From assembly GCA_036852015.1 (NCBI GenBank), contig JAANDG010000494.1:46521-110520 (forward strand): a stretch of 64,000 nt of DNA, given 5' to 3'. Under the pieces are notes generated by a model that was given only the letters and a program-made list of their open reading frames with translations, searched no databases and was not told the origin of the DNA. The position numbers were made by a program, and so were the translations under genes. The DNA is from Pelodera strongyloides. Taxonomy: Eukaryota > Nematoda > Chromadorea > Rhabditida > Rhabditidae. Below, piece after piece: positions 1 to 10,291 of the stretch; the stretch's first letter is position 1; each line of letters opens with the position of its first letter.

Positions 1-457
1 GTATATGTTCAAAAACCACACGAAGACGCACATCAGTTCGTAATTTGTATGTCGCAATAAATACAAGATTGTATAGAAAAGACCAGAATTTAAACGTGTT
101 CTGGATTCGTGGAAGCATGTTAGTAAATTGCTTCGGCACCTTCACTGTGGAACTTCTATGGGCCTGCGTCCTAGGTCATTGTTTAGGGGCGCTAGTGCGC
201 CGGAAGCGCGCCACAAGTGCGCGAAGCTCTTTACAGTGGAAAGTGAAAGATACTCATGCACAGGGAAGAGCGTATTGAATCCTACGCCAGCGAAATGACA
301 CTTGTAACAGTTTGGTAGTTTCCTCTTAATTAAACCTATTTATTGTAACATTGTCGGTGTGCTCCTTGATCTCACTAAAATCGACACCAACAAGTGATAC
401 TTAGTTGGTTGCTGAAACATCTACAGTAAGTGTAACAATATAATACAAAACTTTCAT
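1..457. other. Non-coding stretch at window start
   Basis: A short open frame at 45-278 (+) has no recognisable domain, no splice context and no repeats, so I do not call it a gene. Nothing else is supported before the fold-back element that starts at 458. Confidence 0.4.
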
Positions 458-938
458 TTAAAGGGATGGGCTCACTACAAAATCACCTTGTTTTTATGCT
501 TTAGTTTGATTGTACAAAGGTAAAATTAAACAAAGAGCATAAAAAAAGTTTCTTGAATTACTCCCTAGGGAAGATATTAGGTAAAAAGGGTGAGTATTGA
601 TCGATCTCCCGATAACATGAGTAAACAAGATAAACTAGGGAAGCTAAGAGATATGGCTGAAACACACTGTTTTTCATTGTTTTAAGTAAAATAAACGATG
701 AAAACTACAGTTTATTTTGCTCAAAACAGTGTGTTTCAGCAATATCTCTTAGCTTCCCTAGTTTATCTTGTTTACTCATGTTATCGGGAGATCGATCAAT
801 ACTCACCCTTTTTACCTAATAACTTCCCTAGGGAGTAATTCAAGAAACTTTTTTTATGCTCTTTGTTTAAGTTTACCTTTGTACAATCAAACTAAAGCAT
901 AAAAACAAGGTGATTTTGTAGTGAACTCATCCCTTTAA
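458..938. mobile_element. TTAA-ended fold-back MITE, 481 bp
   Basis: The two halves are near-perfect inverted copies of each other: the left arm (458 to about 690) reads TTAAAGGGATG at its end and the right arm (about 715-938) ends in the complement, CATCCCTTTAA. The arms are more than 200 bp each and differ at only a handful of positions, with a short AT-rich centre. TTAA sits at both ends and may be the target site. No open frame of note lies inside, so it is non-autonomous. A transcript across it would fold into a very long hairpin. Confidence 0.85.
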
Positions 939-1072
939 AGCATAATACCGGCCGGTTTTTGGAACGCATCGTGGACAACTGCATTCATGTTCATTTGCAA
1001 TTTATGTTCATTTGCGTAAGCTGCTGGTCTACCGGATATGTCTCAAAAAAACCGGCCGGTATTTCGCTTTAA
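935..1072. mobile_element. MITE with CCGGCCGG inverted ends, copy 1
   Basis: Begins TTAAAGCATAATACCGGCCGG and ends with the complement-type end ACCGGCCGGTATTTCGCTTTAA. It abuts the preceding fold-back element and shares its terminal TTAA at 935-938, so two TTAA elements inserted side by side. This is a short member of the family that recurs at 5128, 5802, 12126, 18062, 29456, 34937 and 39909. Confidence 0.8.
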
Positions 1073-1422
1073 GCTTTCCAATAATATAGTAGTATTATGT
1101 TTGTGTACATAATAACATTAGGCTTATTATTATTATGCAGAAATGTCGTTTTCAGCTGCCGGATTACACACGTGCAACTGAGGGAAGATGATTGATGAGC
1201 CAGGAGACAAATAGGAACTTTGATTTGGTTTTGCTGATTTTTTTGTCAAAATGACGTGCTCTTTTGTTTTTCAAGTTTGTTTCTTTGTATTCCTCTTATC
1301 CAACTGAATTGAAACCCTAAAGGCCTAAAGGTATCATTTCCTTTTTCAGGGGAGGATATGATATGGCCGTTCCGTTTTTTATACATATACCAAGTACCAA
1401 GTACCCTAGTTTTTCATTAAAT
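1073..1422. other. Non-coding AT-rich spacer
   Basis: I see no open frame, RNA gene or clear repeat here apart from degenerate lead-in copies of the minisatellite from about 1380 (TACCAAGTACC motifs). Confidence 0.4.
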
Positions 1423-1722
1423 ATACCTTAGGTACTCTTATACTTTTATACATATACCTTAGGTACTCTTATACCTTTATACATATACCTTAGGTACTCT
1501 TATACTTTTATACATATACCTTAGGTACTCTTATACTTTTATACATATACCTTAGGTACTCTTATACTTTTATACATATACCTTAGGTACTCTTATACTT
1601 TTATACATATACCTTAGGTACTCTTATACTTTTATACATATACCTTAGGTACTCTTATACTTTTATACATATACCTTAGGTACTCTTATACTTTTATACA
1701 TATACCTTAGGTACTCTTATAC
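1423..1722. repeat. 31-bp minisatellite, about 10 copies
   Basis: Ten occurrences of CCTTAGGTACTC are spaced 31 bp apart, with a unit of the form ATACCTTAGGTACTC + TTATACTTTTATACAT. Copies are almost identical; the only change noticed is one C for T (ACCTTTAT) in an early unit. The unit contains the palindromes CCTTAGG and GGTACC-like TACC/GGTA, so each copy can form a small hairpin. Such uniformity suggests recent amplification. Confidence 0.95.
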
Positions 1723-1917
1723 TGTCTAACTGCTGACGACGAAGAGTAAATGGTAGTACTACTTCGCATAGATACATGGATATATTTAGTTCTACGGCAG
1801 ACTTCCGGACTAAAACACATCATACGGCAAACGTATGATGCGATGTACTTTCAAGCACCGTATCAGGAACAGGAACACAACTCTCTCTCTATCTTTATTG
1901 CAGTCTGACGACCTCTC

Positions 1918-1955
<38 letters not shown>

Positions 1956-3104
1956 TCTTTCTGTTTTTGCAGTAAATGTGATCTGGAGAAAACTCTCGAT
2001 ATCGTGTTCGGATCCTTGTCCGATCCTGTCCCAATCGTGTCCAATTGTGGTGGGCCGTTCTCTGACTCTCTCAGCAATTCGGTGATCTAAGAGATCTCTA
2101 CTAAGACCCATTTCTCAGCCGTTTCCTCAATCAACACGCTCTCTCGTCGCTTTAATTCGTTGCCGCACGGCCGCATTACGCTAAGATACAAAAGCAGAAG
2201 TGGAAAGAAGAAGAAAGAAGAAGTGCTAATCAAACATTGTACCTCTCTGATTCCCTTTCCTTGTCTCTCTCTCTCTGTCTGTCTGTCTCACACTTTCTCT
2301 ACCTCTCCCTCTTTGTCTCACTCTTTCCTTCTCACCCTCTCTAACTCCCTCTCTATGTCACTATTTGATTCGGCACTTGTGAATGTCTGAGATCTCGACT
2401 GATTATGTTATGCTAATTCGCTTAATCTCATCCGTAACATTCTCATTAGAGGCCCTAACGGTAGACTAGGCTCTGGTTTCAGCTGAGGCTTACTCTCGCT
2501 TGTTACAGAATGTTCCCGTAGAACTGTCCTTTCTGTTAGAGTATAAACAACTATAAGATAAACTAGAACGCTTTGCACGATCTCCTACGAAAAAAAATTG
2601 TTTTCTTTAATAGGCCCTTTTTCTTACTCTCATTGGCCGTATATTCCATTTTCTATTCTGTATTGCGAAAACATTTTATTGAATCGTTTGCCTTTGCCTA
2701 CGCTTTGCCATCTGGAATAGAGAAAGCGTTTATTATATTTATTATCCTAGAGGGAAAACAACGGAGGAAGAAAAAAATGAACAGCTTAGCTTAGCCCTCA
2801 ATTGTTCATTATTTTATTTTCTCACTATTTTTCCTTAATACGTGTTCAGGTAATTCCTTGCGTTTACTGGCCGAACATTTCGTTTTTTTTCGCACTTCGT
2901 GACTTATTGCATTAGAACATCTCTGTGGTGTATGTATTCGCGTCTTATACCTGTCGATCCCTACTTTGGCTACTACTTTTTTGTCCTTTTTGTAAGCAAC
3001 TGTACATATTTAGTTCCAGTTTTACTTACATCTATAGCCTCAAACCTACCGCTTCTATGGCCTGAACTTATTCTGAAAGCCTGTCACAAAATCATTCGTA
3101 AACC
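1723..3104. other. Non-coding, CT-rich region
   Basis: Contains CT microsatellites (about 1885-1953, 2258-2350). The open frames here are low-complexity Ser/Leu or Arg/Glu readings of these repeats and are not called as genes. It may hold the promoter or 5' UTR of the gene at 3105, but I see no specific element. Confidence 0.45.
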
Positions 3105-4592
3105 ATGGGGAAACCAAATCTCCCATGGATTCCCATGGAGGATAACGAGGTCCCCGGCCGGGCACATGCTGCACCTAAAAGTACCCCAAATCGTACCGTA
3201 TCCCGGGTGGAGCGTCGAAGATCGATTCACGGAAGCGTACGGTCGCGGTCCTTTGATGGCCGTCTGGATCTGGAAACGCTTCCGGAAGAAAGAGAAGAAG
3301 AAGTCGAAGCGGCTGAGAAGGTTTGTGTCTTAGGACGTTAACGGTTTTACAGTACAATTACCAAAACACAACATATTTTACTTACATTTCACAACAAAAG
3401 CAGCAGTAGTTTTCTAATCGGAGTAATCAAGAATGTCCTTTTTCGAAGAATGGTACCTAAAGTAATTGTGTATACGTAATCGAACAATACGGGAGACTGA
3501 TTGTATGATATAGTGATATATACACGACCTATTCACTCTTAGGTTCTTAATGGAACTCTTAGCAGGCGGTATTTTGAGTGTTGCCGACCCGTTTCTGATG
3601 AGGTGACAGATTCTACTCGGAAATAAAGAACAAAAAAAATCGAGACGCGAAAATGTAATAAAAATCGAATATTAAATCAGAAACTTTTTCAGGAAGAGGA
3701 ATCACGTCAACAAGAAGATAATATAGCAGTTGTACGCTTGCGAGAACCGTCTCCCGTTAAACCTGGCGTTTCAGAGCACAGACGGGTAAAGGCTTAACTT
3801 TTGTCAATATAATAAATCTAGAGTCCATCCAACTAATAAGTCACCACATTTGACACGTATCGTGTCCAACATAAAAATAAGGTTTCACCAACAGCCTAAC
3901 CTTTTCGCTCAATTTCAAATTTTGACATTGCAAGAGCCGCTCCATAATTCATAAATTACCTAATTCAAGGAATGCTTCTCGGTGTGTGGCAGTTCGCCGG
4001 CAACTCGCGGTAAGGTTCGCTCTATTGCCCGACATTTATCGGAACGGCAGCGGGAGCGGAATAGAGAGACTAGACCGGAGAACGCGAGAAATAGCATGCC
4101 GGATTTTAAGGTAATAGATACATGCATTGCGTCTAGCATGTCTTTTTAATAAATAATACTATATAACATGCATCACAATCTGATGTGATGAAGAGAAACC
4201 GCTGTTAAAATACAGGCACCAAAGAAAAATATATACAAACAAAATATCTGCCAACGTTTGGTGAGAAATTGTGTGCGAGCAAATACCTCCACGTCTTTCC
4301 AGGGTGGCATATATTTGTCTTATTGTTATATGAGTAACAACTAGACAACTTTTTCTTACATATACGTATTGTCTCCAGGTATCCTCCATATTTTGCCAAA
4401 AAAACTCATACATACATATGTATAGCATATATTTCTAGATAATAAAAAAACTGACACTTCCACAAAAAACCGATATTTGAGGATATATCATTTATGCTAA
4501 CCATGTGAATATGTGAATTGCTACGGGAACACCAAAGGGAGAGACAACGAGAGAGTAGTGCGAAAGGGAAAAAGCCTTACAGAGCAAAGGGA

Positions 4593-4625
<33 letters not shown>

Positions 4626-7600
4626 GTGAGAGAGAGAGTGAGAGCAAAAGGAGAGGGAGAGAGAAGCACAGAAAGCCACCGACTTGGCGCGAAGAAACCT
4701 TACCGCAAAGCAAAGCGCGCCCTGTTAGGTCGGCCAGCAAAATGCCCATCCAGTTTCTTGCGGTCATTTTTCCGCGCGTTTGGGGTCGAGAGTAGGAGAT
4801 TGGGTCATGGGCAGATCCAATTCATTCAATCGTTCTTTCTTCTCCCGGGAGTTATTTCCCAGCCGCGGGAAAAGAAACACAACCTTTGACTTTTATATTC
4901 GATCCGCTAATTTCTCGTAATGACTATTCGTGGCATACACGACAAGAAGGTAAATTATTTTTATGGTGTTTCTTTGTTCAATTCTCAGTCCAGATGTGAA
5001 CGTCTGCACGTGTTTTTCAAGAACGGAATCGCGCAGTGTTTACTTCTTGTGGACTGATCTAGCAGCACATTTTATAACAATAAAATCATAATACTCCGTG
5101 TCAATAGGTTAAATATGCACCGAAAACTTAAAGCGAAATACCGGACGGTTTTTGAAATGCATCGTGGACAACTGCATTCTTATGTATTGATGCTAATTGG
5201 GGTCGAATTGGGGTCTATTTTTTATGCTAAATTAGGCTCATTGCTTATGACGCTTAAAAACGTTGGTGTGCTCCATGCGTTTCAAAAACCGGCCGCTATT
5301 TTGCTTTAAATTCCCTTTTCAGGCTTTCCAAAAATTGGAGGCCTCCCGTGATGCGAGTGTGACTCCGAGCAGTGCCAACTCAACAGGACACAGAAGCAGC
5401 AATGCATCGGATCCCAGCAAATTGCTACCAAGGTTCGTAAAGTTACTTTAGAAAAAATATACTGTTACCTACATTTTTTCAATTTACGATCAGAAAGTTG
5501 AATGCAACAATACGATTATGAGTTGGCTCCCTGGATAGCTTGTGTACGCACTTCCATATTACGGTAGGCTGTATTCAATGTGGTTTTCGGTCAAAAACCG
5601 TTTTCCGATCCGATAGGTCCAATTCGTTCTTTCTTCTCCCGGGAGCTGTTTCCCATCCCCAGAAAAAGAAGCATCTATATTATATGAATATCTTTCTACT
5701 TACCAGCTCTCTACCAAGTTAATCATATAATATCTAAAGGTTCACAATATTTGCACCAAAATTGAATCTGAATCCACACTCATATGGAGTTGAATTTGCC
5801 TTTAAAGCGAAATACCGGCCGCTTTTTGAAACGCATCGTAGACCATTGAATTCTTACGTAATTATGCAAAGTTACTCGAAGTTAGCTCGATTTTTTATTC
5901 TCATTTAAGTGCATTTGCACAGCTGCATAATAATGCTGGTGTACCCGATGCATTTCAAAAACCGGCTGGTATTTCGTTTTAATCATATCCAAAGTGAAAG
6001 CTCTAATTGTAAGTTCAAACCCTTTTCGCGCCACGCGCGCCACCTCAACGCACTGTTGAGATTGTTTGTATTTGTTATGCTTTTCACTGCGCCGATGTGT
6101 CCTATGCTGCAGGGTTCGACGAGTGTTTGCTTATGACTCCGGGCCCACCCCGTAAACCGTCCGCTAGAAGCCGCTTATTACGCCTCATTTACACCCTCCT
6201 TTAATCTTTTATGCTAATTTTAATCAGATATTGACTTGTGTGATGATCTATAGTATTTTGAAATCACCCACTGCTGTTTATATTTACATGATGGGCTAAT
6301 TTATTAAAAAAAAAACAAGCTCCGATGCGTATTTATTTAAAATAAGTTGTTAATTTAATCGATGAACGCTTTTTTCAAAATCCTAATCTTTCAAAGGTGA
6401 TGCAGCCAGGATTTTTCCGATCTCTAGCCTCTTTTGTATCATAAAATTCATTAGAGTGGGATTTATGGACGTGCTCCATCGCTTGCCAATATTCTCGTTA
6501 CTGTACTGCCGTAATACTACTAAGAGAAAATCGTCGACTTAAAAGAAATGTTACATGGGAACATATGTAAAAAAAAACTAGAACAAGGTACGCCTCTTGA
6601 TGATTCGCAGTCGTAAATTAATAATTCAAAAATATCAATTGTTAGATACTCCTTCCAGAATATTCTCCTTTTCTTGTTGAATATCATCTTCACTCTGTCA
6701 GGCTAAAATTATTTATAAATATTTATCTGTTAATCTCCCCCACCATATCTAAGATCTCCTCCTATAGTGTACTCTTCTTCCCTTTCTGGAAGAGGGAATG
6801 ACCCTCCCTGTGAACTTTATCCAAACTCATGACATCCAACCGTCTACCATATATTCGTCGACTATAAATCCCGAACACAAATTTTACTCGGTACGGATTC
6901 CGAGGTCCACCTACAATAGAAGCGCTGGAGCTGAAAGGTGATTTTGTTCGAATCTTACCAGAGGCCGGTTAAAATTTACAGGAGACACCTGTAACCTACC
7001 ACAGCGGTAAATTTTATTGGAACCGGTATCAGCTCAGAGTTCCGCTATGTCTAAGCCAAGATTTTTGGGTTAATTCTATTAAAGACACAGCCCAGCCCGC
7101 TAAGGAAAAGTTTTCCGGCGAAGACTGAATACGCCATATTATCTGGTATTATCACATTTTCTGATAACTTCTAACAACGAGCACTGGGGGTTCACCTGGC
7201 CTTCACTGAGAACTTTGAAAGTAGTGCGCAATTAGGATGGAAGACTAAAATCTATACACATTATCTTCACAGACACATTGTGTCAATAAAACATTAATGT
7301 TTCTAATTTTTCAATTTGGTACTGTATTCAGGTCTCCATCACAATTCTACGCGGGTCGGTTTGTTCCACATGGGTCTCTGATGGTTTATGACCCAATGCA
7401 CTTGGCCAACGCCTACCGTGGTTCCTATCAACAACATCCGGAATACAGTAACCCTGTATGGTAAGCACTTACTGTATTTGTCTCTTAGAAATGAGCGCTG
7501 GCAACCTACCGTACGCACAGCACACTGCTAAGGGATGTAAGTTTCCTAAAACGTCTTACGCACAGCACACTGCTAAGGGATTGTGTTTGTAAGTTTCCTA

Positions 7601-8004
7601 AAACGTCCATCTACATACTGCCAAACAATGATGCATCTTACTGTATAGGTGAGACTCTATAGATTATCGATTAGATGCAATACTGATGGAAAATAGAAAG
7701 TAAAGAAATACAAATGTGTGTAGCGGTACGCGTAACAGTATAACGGTGTACGTCAGAAATATAATCTATTATTTCCCGACGAAACTCGGAAATAAACAGT
7801 ACACTTTGGGTAATTCCTGTAACTCGACCCAATTTGTAGTGTTCAGGTACCCTCTCCCAGCTCCTCCCCCAGTGTTCGTGCCCCTTGGACCTCCGGTCAT
7901 ACAGACACATCCACAGAAACTTGTACGTGTTATATAATTATTTACAATACCCCATGACCTCATGTTTGCAGTATTTAGCTTTGGTCCTACACGTATTTTT
8001 TTGA
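3105..8004 (+). CDS. Unrecognised proline/serine-rich protein, multi-exon
   Basis: Predicted exons: 3105-3320, 3693-3785, 5323-5432, 7332-7460, 7847-7922 and tentatively 7972-8004. Each is bounded by GT/AG and the reading phase is preserved at every junction, giving about 218 residues. The ATG at 3105 has a good context (aaaccATGG) with an in-frame stop just upstream. The product is hydrophilic: an Arg/Ser-rich segment (VERRRSIHGSVRSRS), an acidic Glu-rich stretch at about residues 60-80, Ser/Thr-rich sequence, then a C-terminal Tyr/Pro-rich tail with PLPAPPPVFVPLGPP. No domain is recognised; the composition suggests a disordered protein, possibly a Pro-rich ligand for SH3/WW domains (inference). 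If the last 49-bp intron is not removed, translation stops at 7937 instead. Introns carry two MITEs (5128-5309, 5802-5982), one of which ends 13 bp before the exon at 5323. No acceptor lies next to the ATG, unlike the other genes. Confidence 0.6.
4590..4672. repeat. GA microsatellite in intron
   Basis: Imperfect (GA)n tract in the second intron of the 3105 gene. The long open frames on both strands here (4492-4889) are readings of this low-complexity DNA, not genes. Confidence 0.8.
5128..5309. mobile_element. MITE with CCGGCCGG ends, copy 2
   Basis: Left end TTAAAGCGAAATACCGGACGG, right end CCGGCCGCTATTTTGCTTTAA. TTAA is at both ends. Internal sequence includes the family marker GCATCGTGGACAACTGCATTC. 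It lies in an intron and ends 13 bp before the AG of the exon beginning at 5323. Confidence 0.85.
5802..5982. mobile_element. MITE with CCGGCCGG ends, copy 3
   Basis: Left end TTAAAGCGAAATACCGGCCGC, right end ACCGGCTGGTATTTCGTTTTAA; TTAA-bounded, about 180 bp, inside the third intron of the 3105 gene. Shares the internal block TTCTTACGTAATTATGCAAAG with copies at 12126 and 29456. Confidence 0.85.
6960..7034. mobile_element. Relic of AGGCCAGTTCCAATAAAA MITE
   Basis: Short degenerate element: left GAGGCCGGTTAAAATTTAC, right AGCGGTAAATTTTATTGGAACCGG. The core ACACCTGTAACCTACC matches, in reverse orientation, the core of the nested element at 38341-38499. Confidence 0.6.
7512..7607. repeat. Tandem duplication of about 45 bp
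   Basis: TACGCACAGCACACTGCTAA...TTTCCTAAAACGTC occurs twice head-to-tail. The second copy differs by an extra TGTGTTT. It lies in an intron just after the exon ending at 7460. Confidence 0.9.
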
Positions 8005-8340
8005 AATCGGCATGTTACAATGAGATCTCTATTCTCTGGTCCTCAGGCCCGCAGCGCGGACATGCGAGTCCGCGTCCGCGGGAAATGATTGCAAATTTGC
8101 ACTGAAAAAATCGACACAGAGAGAAACGAGCCCGCTCTCTTTTCTGCGTCTTCGCCTTTCTTGCCAAAAATCCATATCTTTCCCGTCGACGCGGATTCGC
8201 ATATCCGCGCTGCGCTCCTGTGAACGTAGTTTATTCATGGTTTGTAGGCTCGAAGACTTTGCCCTATACCATGATCTAGGCAACTCGTTACTAATGTTAT
8301 CACCATGTAGTTTCCACTTCTGATATAGTTAGGTCTGATC
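8005..8340. other. Non-coding spacer
   Basis: Open frames on the minus strand here are not spliced into anything and match no family I know. Contains short inverted GC-rich words (CAGCGCGGACATGCGAGTCC at about 8051 versus GATTCGCATATCCGCGCTG at about 8193) that could be the arms of a decayed element. Confidence 0.35.
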
Positions 8341-8555
8341 TGAGGCCGTATTCACTAACACACAGGGAGCCCTCCCTAGGTTCACGAGCGCTCTGAATCG
8401 CTTCTGCTCTCGCACTCTCTACGCACTCAGCTCCTTGGGAAGGCCGGGGCGGGCTCTCCCTGCACGTTGGTGAATAGTGAATACGGCCTCTGCTCTCGCA
8501 CCCTTTAGCTCCCTGGGGAGGGAGGGCTCCCTGTGTGTTGGTGAATACGGCCTCG
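8341..8555. mobile_element. GAGGCCGTATTCACC-family MITE, compound copy
   Basis: Left end GAGGCCGTATTCACTAACAC followed by AGGGAGCCCTCC; right end GGAGGGCTCCCTGTGTGTTG then GTGAATACGGCCTC. A second right-type end (TGGTGAATAGTGAATACGG) sits in the middle near 8470-8487, so the copy looks like two elements joined or one internally duplicated. Other copies: 32282-32405 and 57645-57776. Confidence 0.8.
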
Positions 8556-9735
8556 GATCCACAATAAATAAATAAACACATTCTAGTATGACTACGAGGA
8601 CCAATCGAGTGGATGTCGCGATGTGTGTTGTGCCGGTGTCGCACAACTTCTCTGGACAGTCATCAGCATAGTTCTAGTCGGAATCATTGCCGCACTTTTA
8701 TTAACATTATTCGTCGTCTGATACTTTATTTTCTACTTACCAACCCACTTCGTTGATCTCATTATTAAGGCCCGGTGCCCAGGAAACCAAAGGCAAGCTT
8801 AGGGCCTGACAATAACAAAAACTATATGAATTTTTACATTTTCAACTGTTAGATCCTCTCCATAGGGGAGTAGATATTCTCTAATTATGCCAATAAATGA
8901 TTGCTAAAAAAAACCTTACCAAGGGCACCCGAATCATATCAAATTTACTACGCAAATAGGACCAAACAGCTGACATCATAAGCATGAACAGATTTTTTAA
9001 GACCAAAAACCACCAGATAATCATGTTTCACACCAATTACTTATTAATACCACTTTCATATCACTTTACAGTTCCAATAATCAACCATCAACATGTCCTA
9101 CACACACAAAATAACGAAACTCGAGACTTCCAAATTTATTTATTTCATTTTTATTTACATTTTGTGTATATTTTTCATTCTGTTCTACAATAAAAAGCAT
9201 GTCACAAGTTCTAGTAATTAAATGTGAGGTAAATCGCACTATAAATAGAGCAAAAAATTCATTCAAATAAAGTAAAGTCAGAAGTTGAACGTATTACGTA
9301 TATCACAAACAGAGAATCGGTTGAGCTCAACCCAAGCCAACAGGTAATCCTAAAGGAAAAATAACAAATAATATAAACTAATTATAAACAAAAACCAATT
9401 CGAAAAAAAAATCATGAAGTAATTTAGTTTACCCTTAAAAAGAAAATAAGCCCTATTTTATTATTAATACATGTTCAGCTTCCACTTACAGTTTAGAGAT
9501 CCTCATTCCGAAAAACAAGTCTAGAAATATAGGAACTTCGTCTACTTTCTAATGTAACCACGAAGGTATGCTTACGGTATACTATAAACTAATTATAAAT
9601 ACAGACAAACCAATTCGAAAAATCATGTGTTCATTTCTACTTGTAGAGATAATAATATGAACTTGAAGACTGAGATCATTTCAAATTAGAGACTGACTAA
9701 TGGCAAAAAATGTCACAATAGGATATCTAGTCATG
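8556..9735. other. Non-coding AT-rich intergenic DNA
   Basis: No exon-like segment, RNA gene or clear repeat is visible. An ACTATAAACTAATTATAAA-like word recurs near 9370 and 9583 together with AACCAATTCGAAAAA, pointing to a small old duplication. Confidence 0.4.
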
Positions 9736-9906
9736 TTAAAGCGAAATGCCAGCCACTTTGGAAAATTTGCACATGATAAGCAAATCCTATGTATCCTATG
9801 CTAATTTTGTACGATTGCCGTGGACGATCGTACAAAATTAGCATAGGATACATAGGATTTGCTTATCATGTGCAAATTTTCCAAAGTGGCTGGCATTTCG
9901 CTTTAA
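9736..9906. mobile_element. Perfect palindromic MITE (hairpin family), copy 1
   Basis: TTAA-bounded. The left arm AAAGCGAAATGCCAGCCACT... and the right arm are perfect reverse complements over 78 bp around an 11-nt centre, TGCCGTGGACG. Copies at 35475 and 37212 have the same design. The terminal AAAGCGAAAT is shared with the CCGGCCGG family, but the interior is different. It would form a near-perfect long hairpin if transcribed. Confidence 0.95.
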
Positions 9907-10291
9907 TGACAATGACCCAACAATAAACCTGACCATCAGAAAGACCGTGAAGAAGGTAAGAAGGTGAAACCGTGAAAAAAGAAGGTTTTTCAGTAAAATA
10001 GTGTTTTCGTTTCCTACACAAAACAGAATACTCTAATGGCCAGCACAATAAAACAGAACAATTATTGTAAAATAGAACTAAACAAAGACACATACCGTAA
10101 TCTACAATAGCTCAAAATAACTCAAAAAAAAAAATAGGATAAACAATAGTGCGTATTATTAGATTCTAGATTCTATATCGAATCGATATATCTAACAGTA
10201 AGTGGACTAAAAGGGCACTTCATTTCCGATAGGGATATATATACTATAACCGAGAAAGAAGCCAAGATCCTTACTCTTGATATGACCACTC

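Noticed and set aside
45..278. 77-codon open frame at the left edge
   Set aside because: No domain, no splice partner and no compositional signal of coding.
2899..3333. 144-codon open frame overlapping the first exon of the 3105 gene
   Set aside because: It is in a different frame from the spliced model, reads as mixed hydrophobic and basic sequence without a domain, and does not splice onward in phase.
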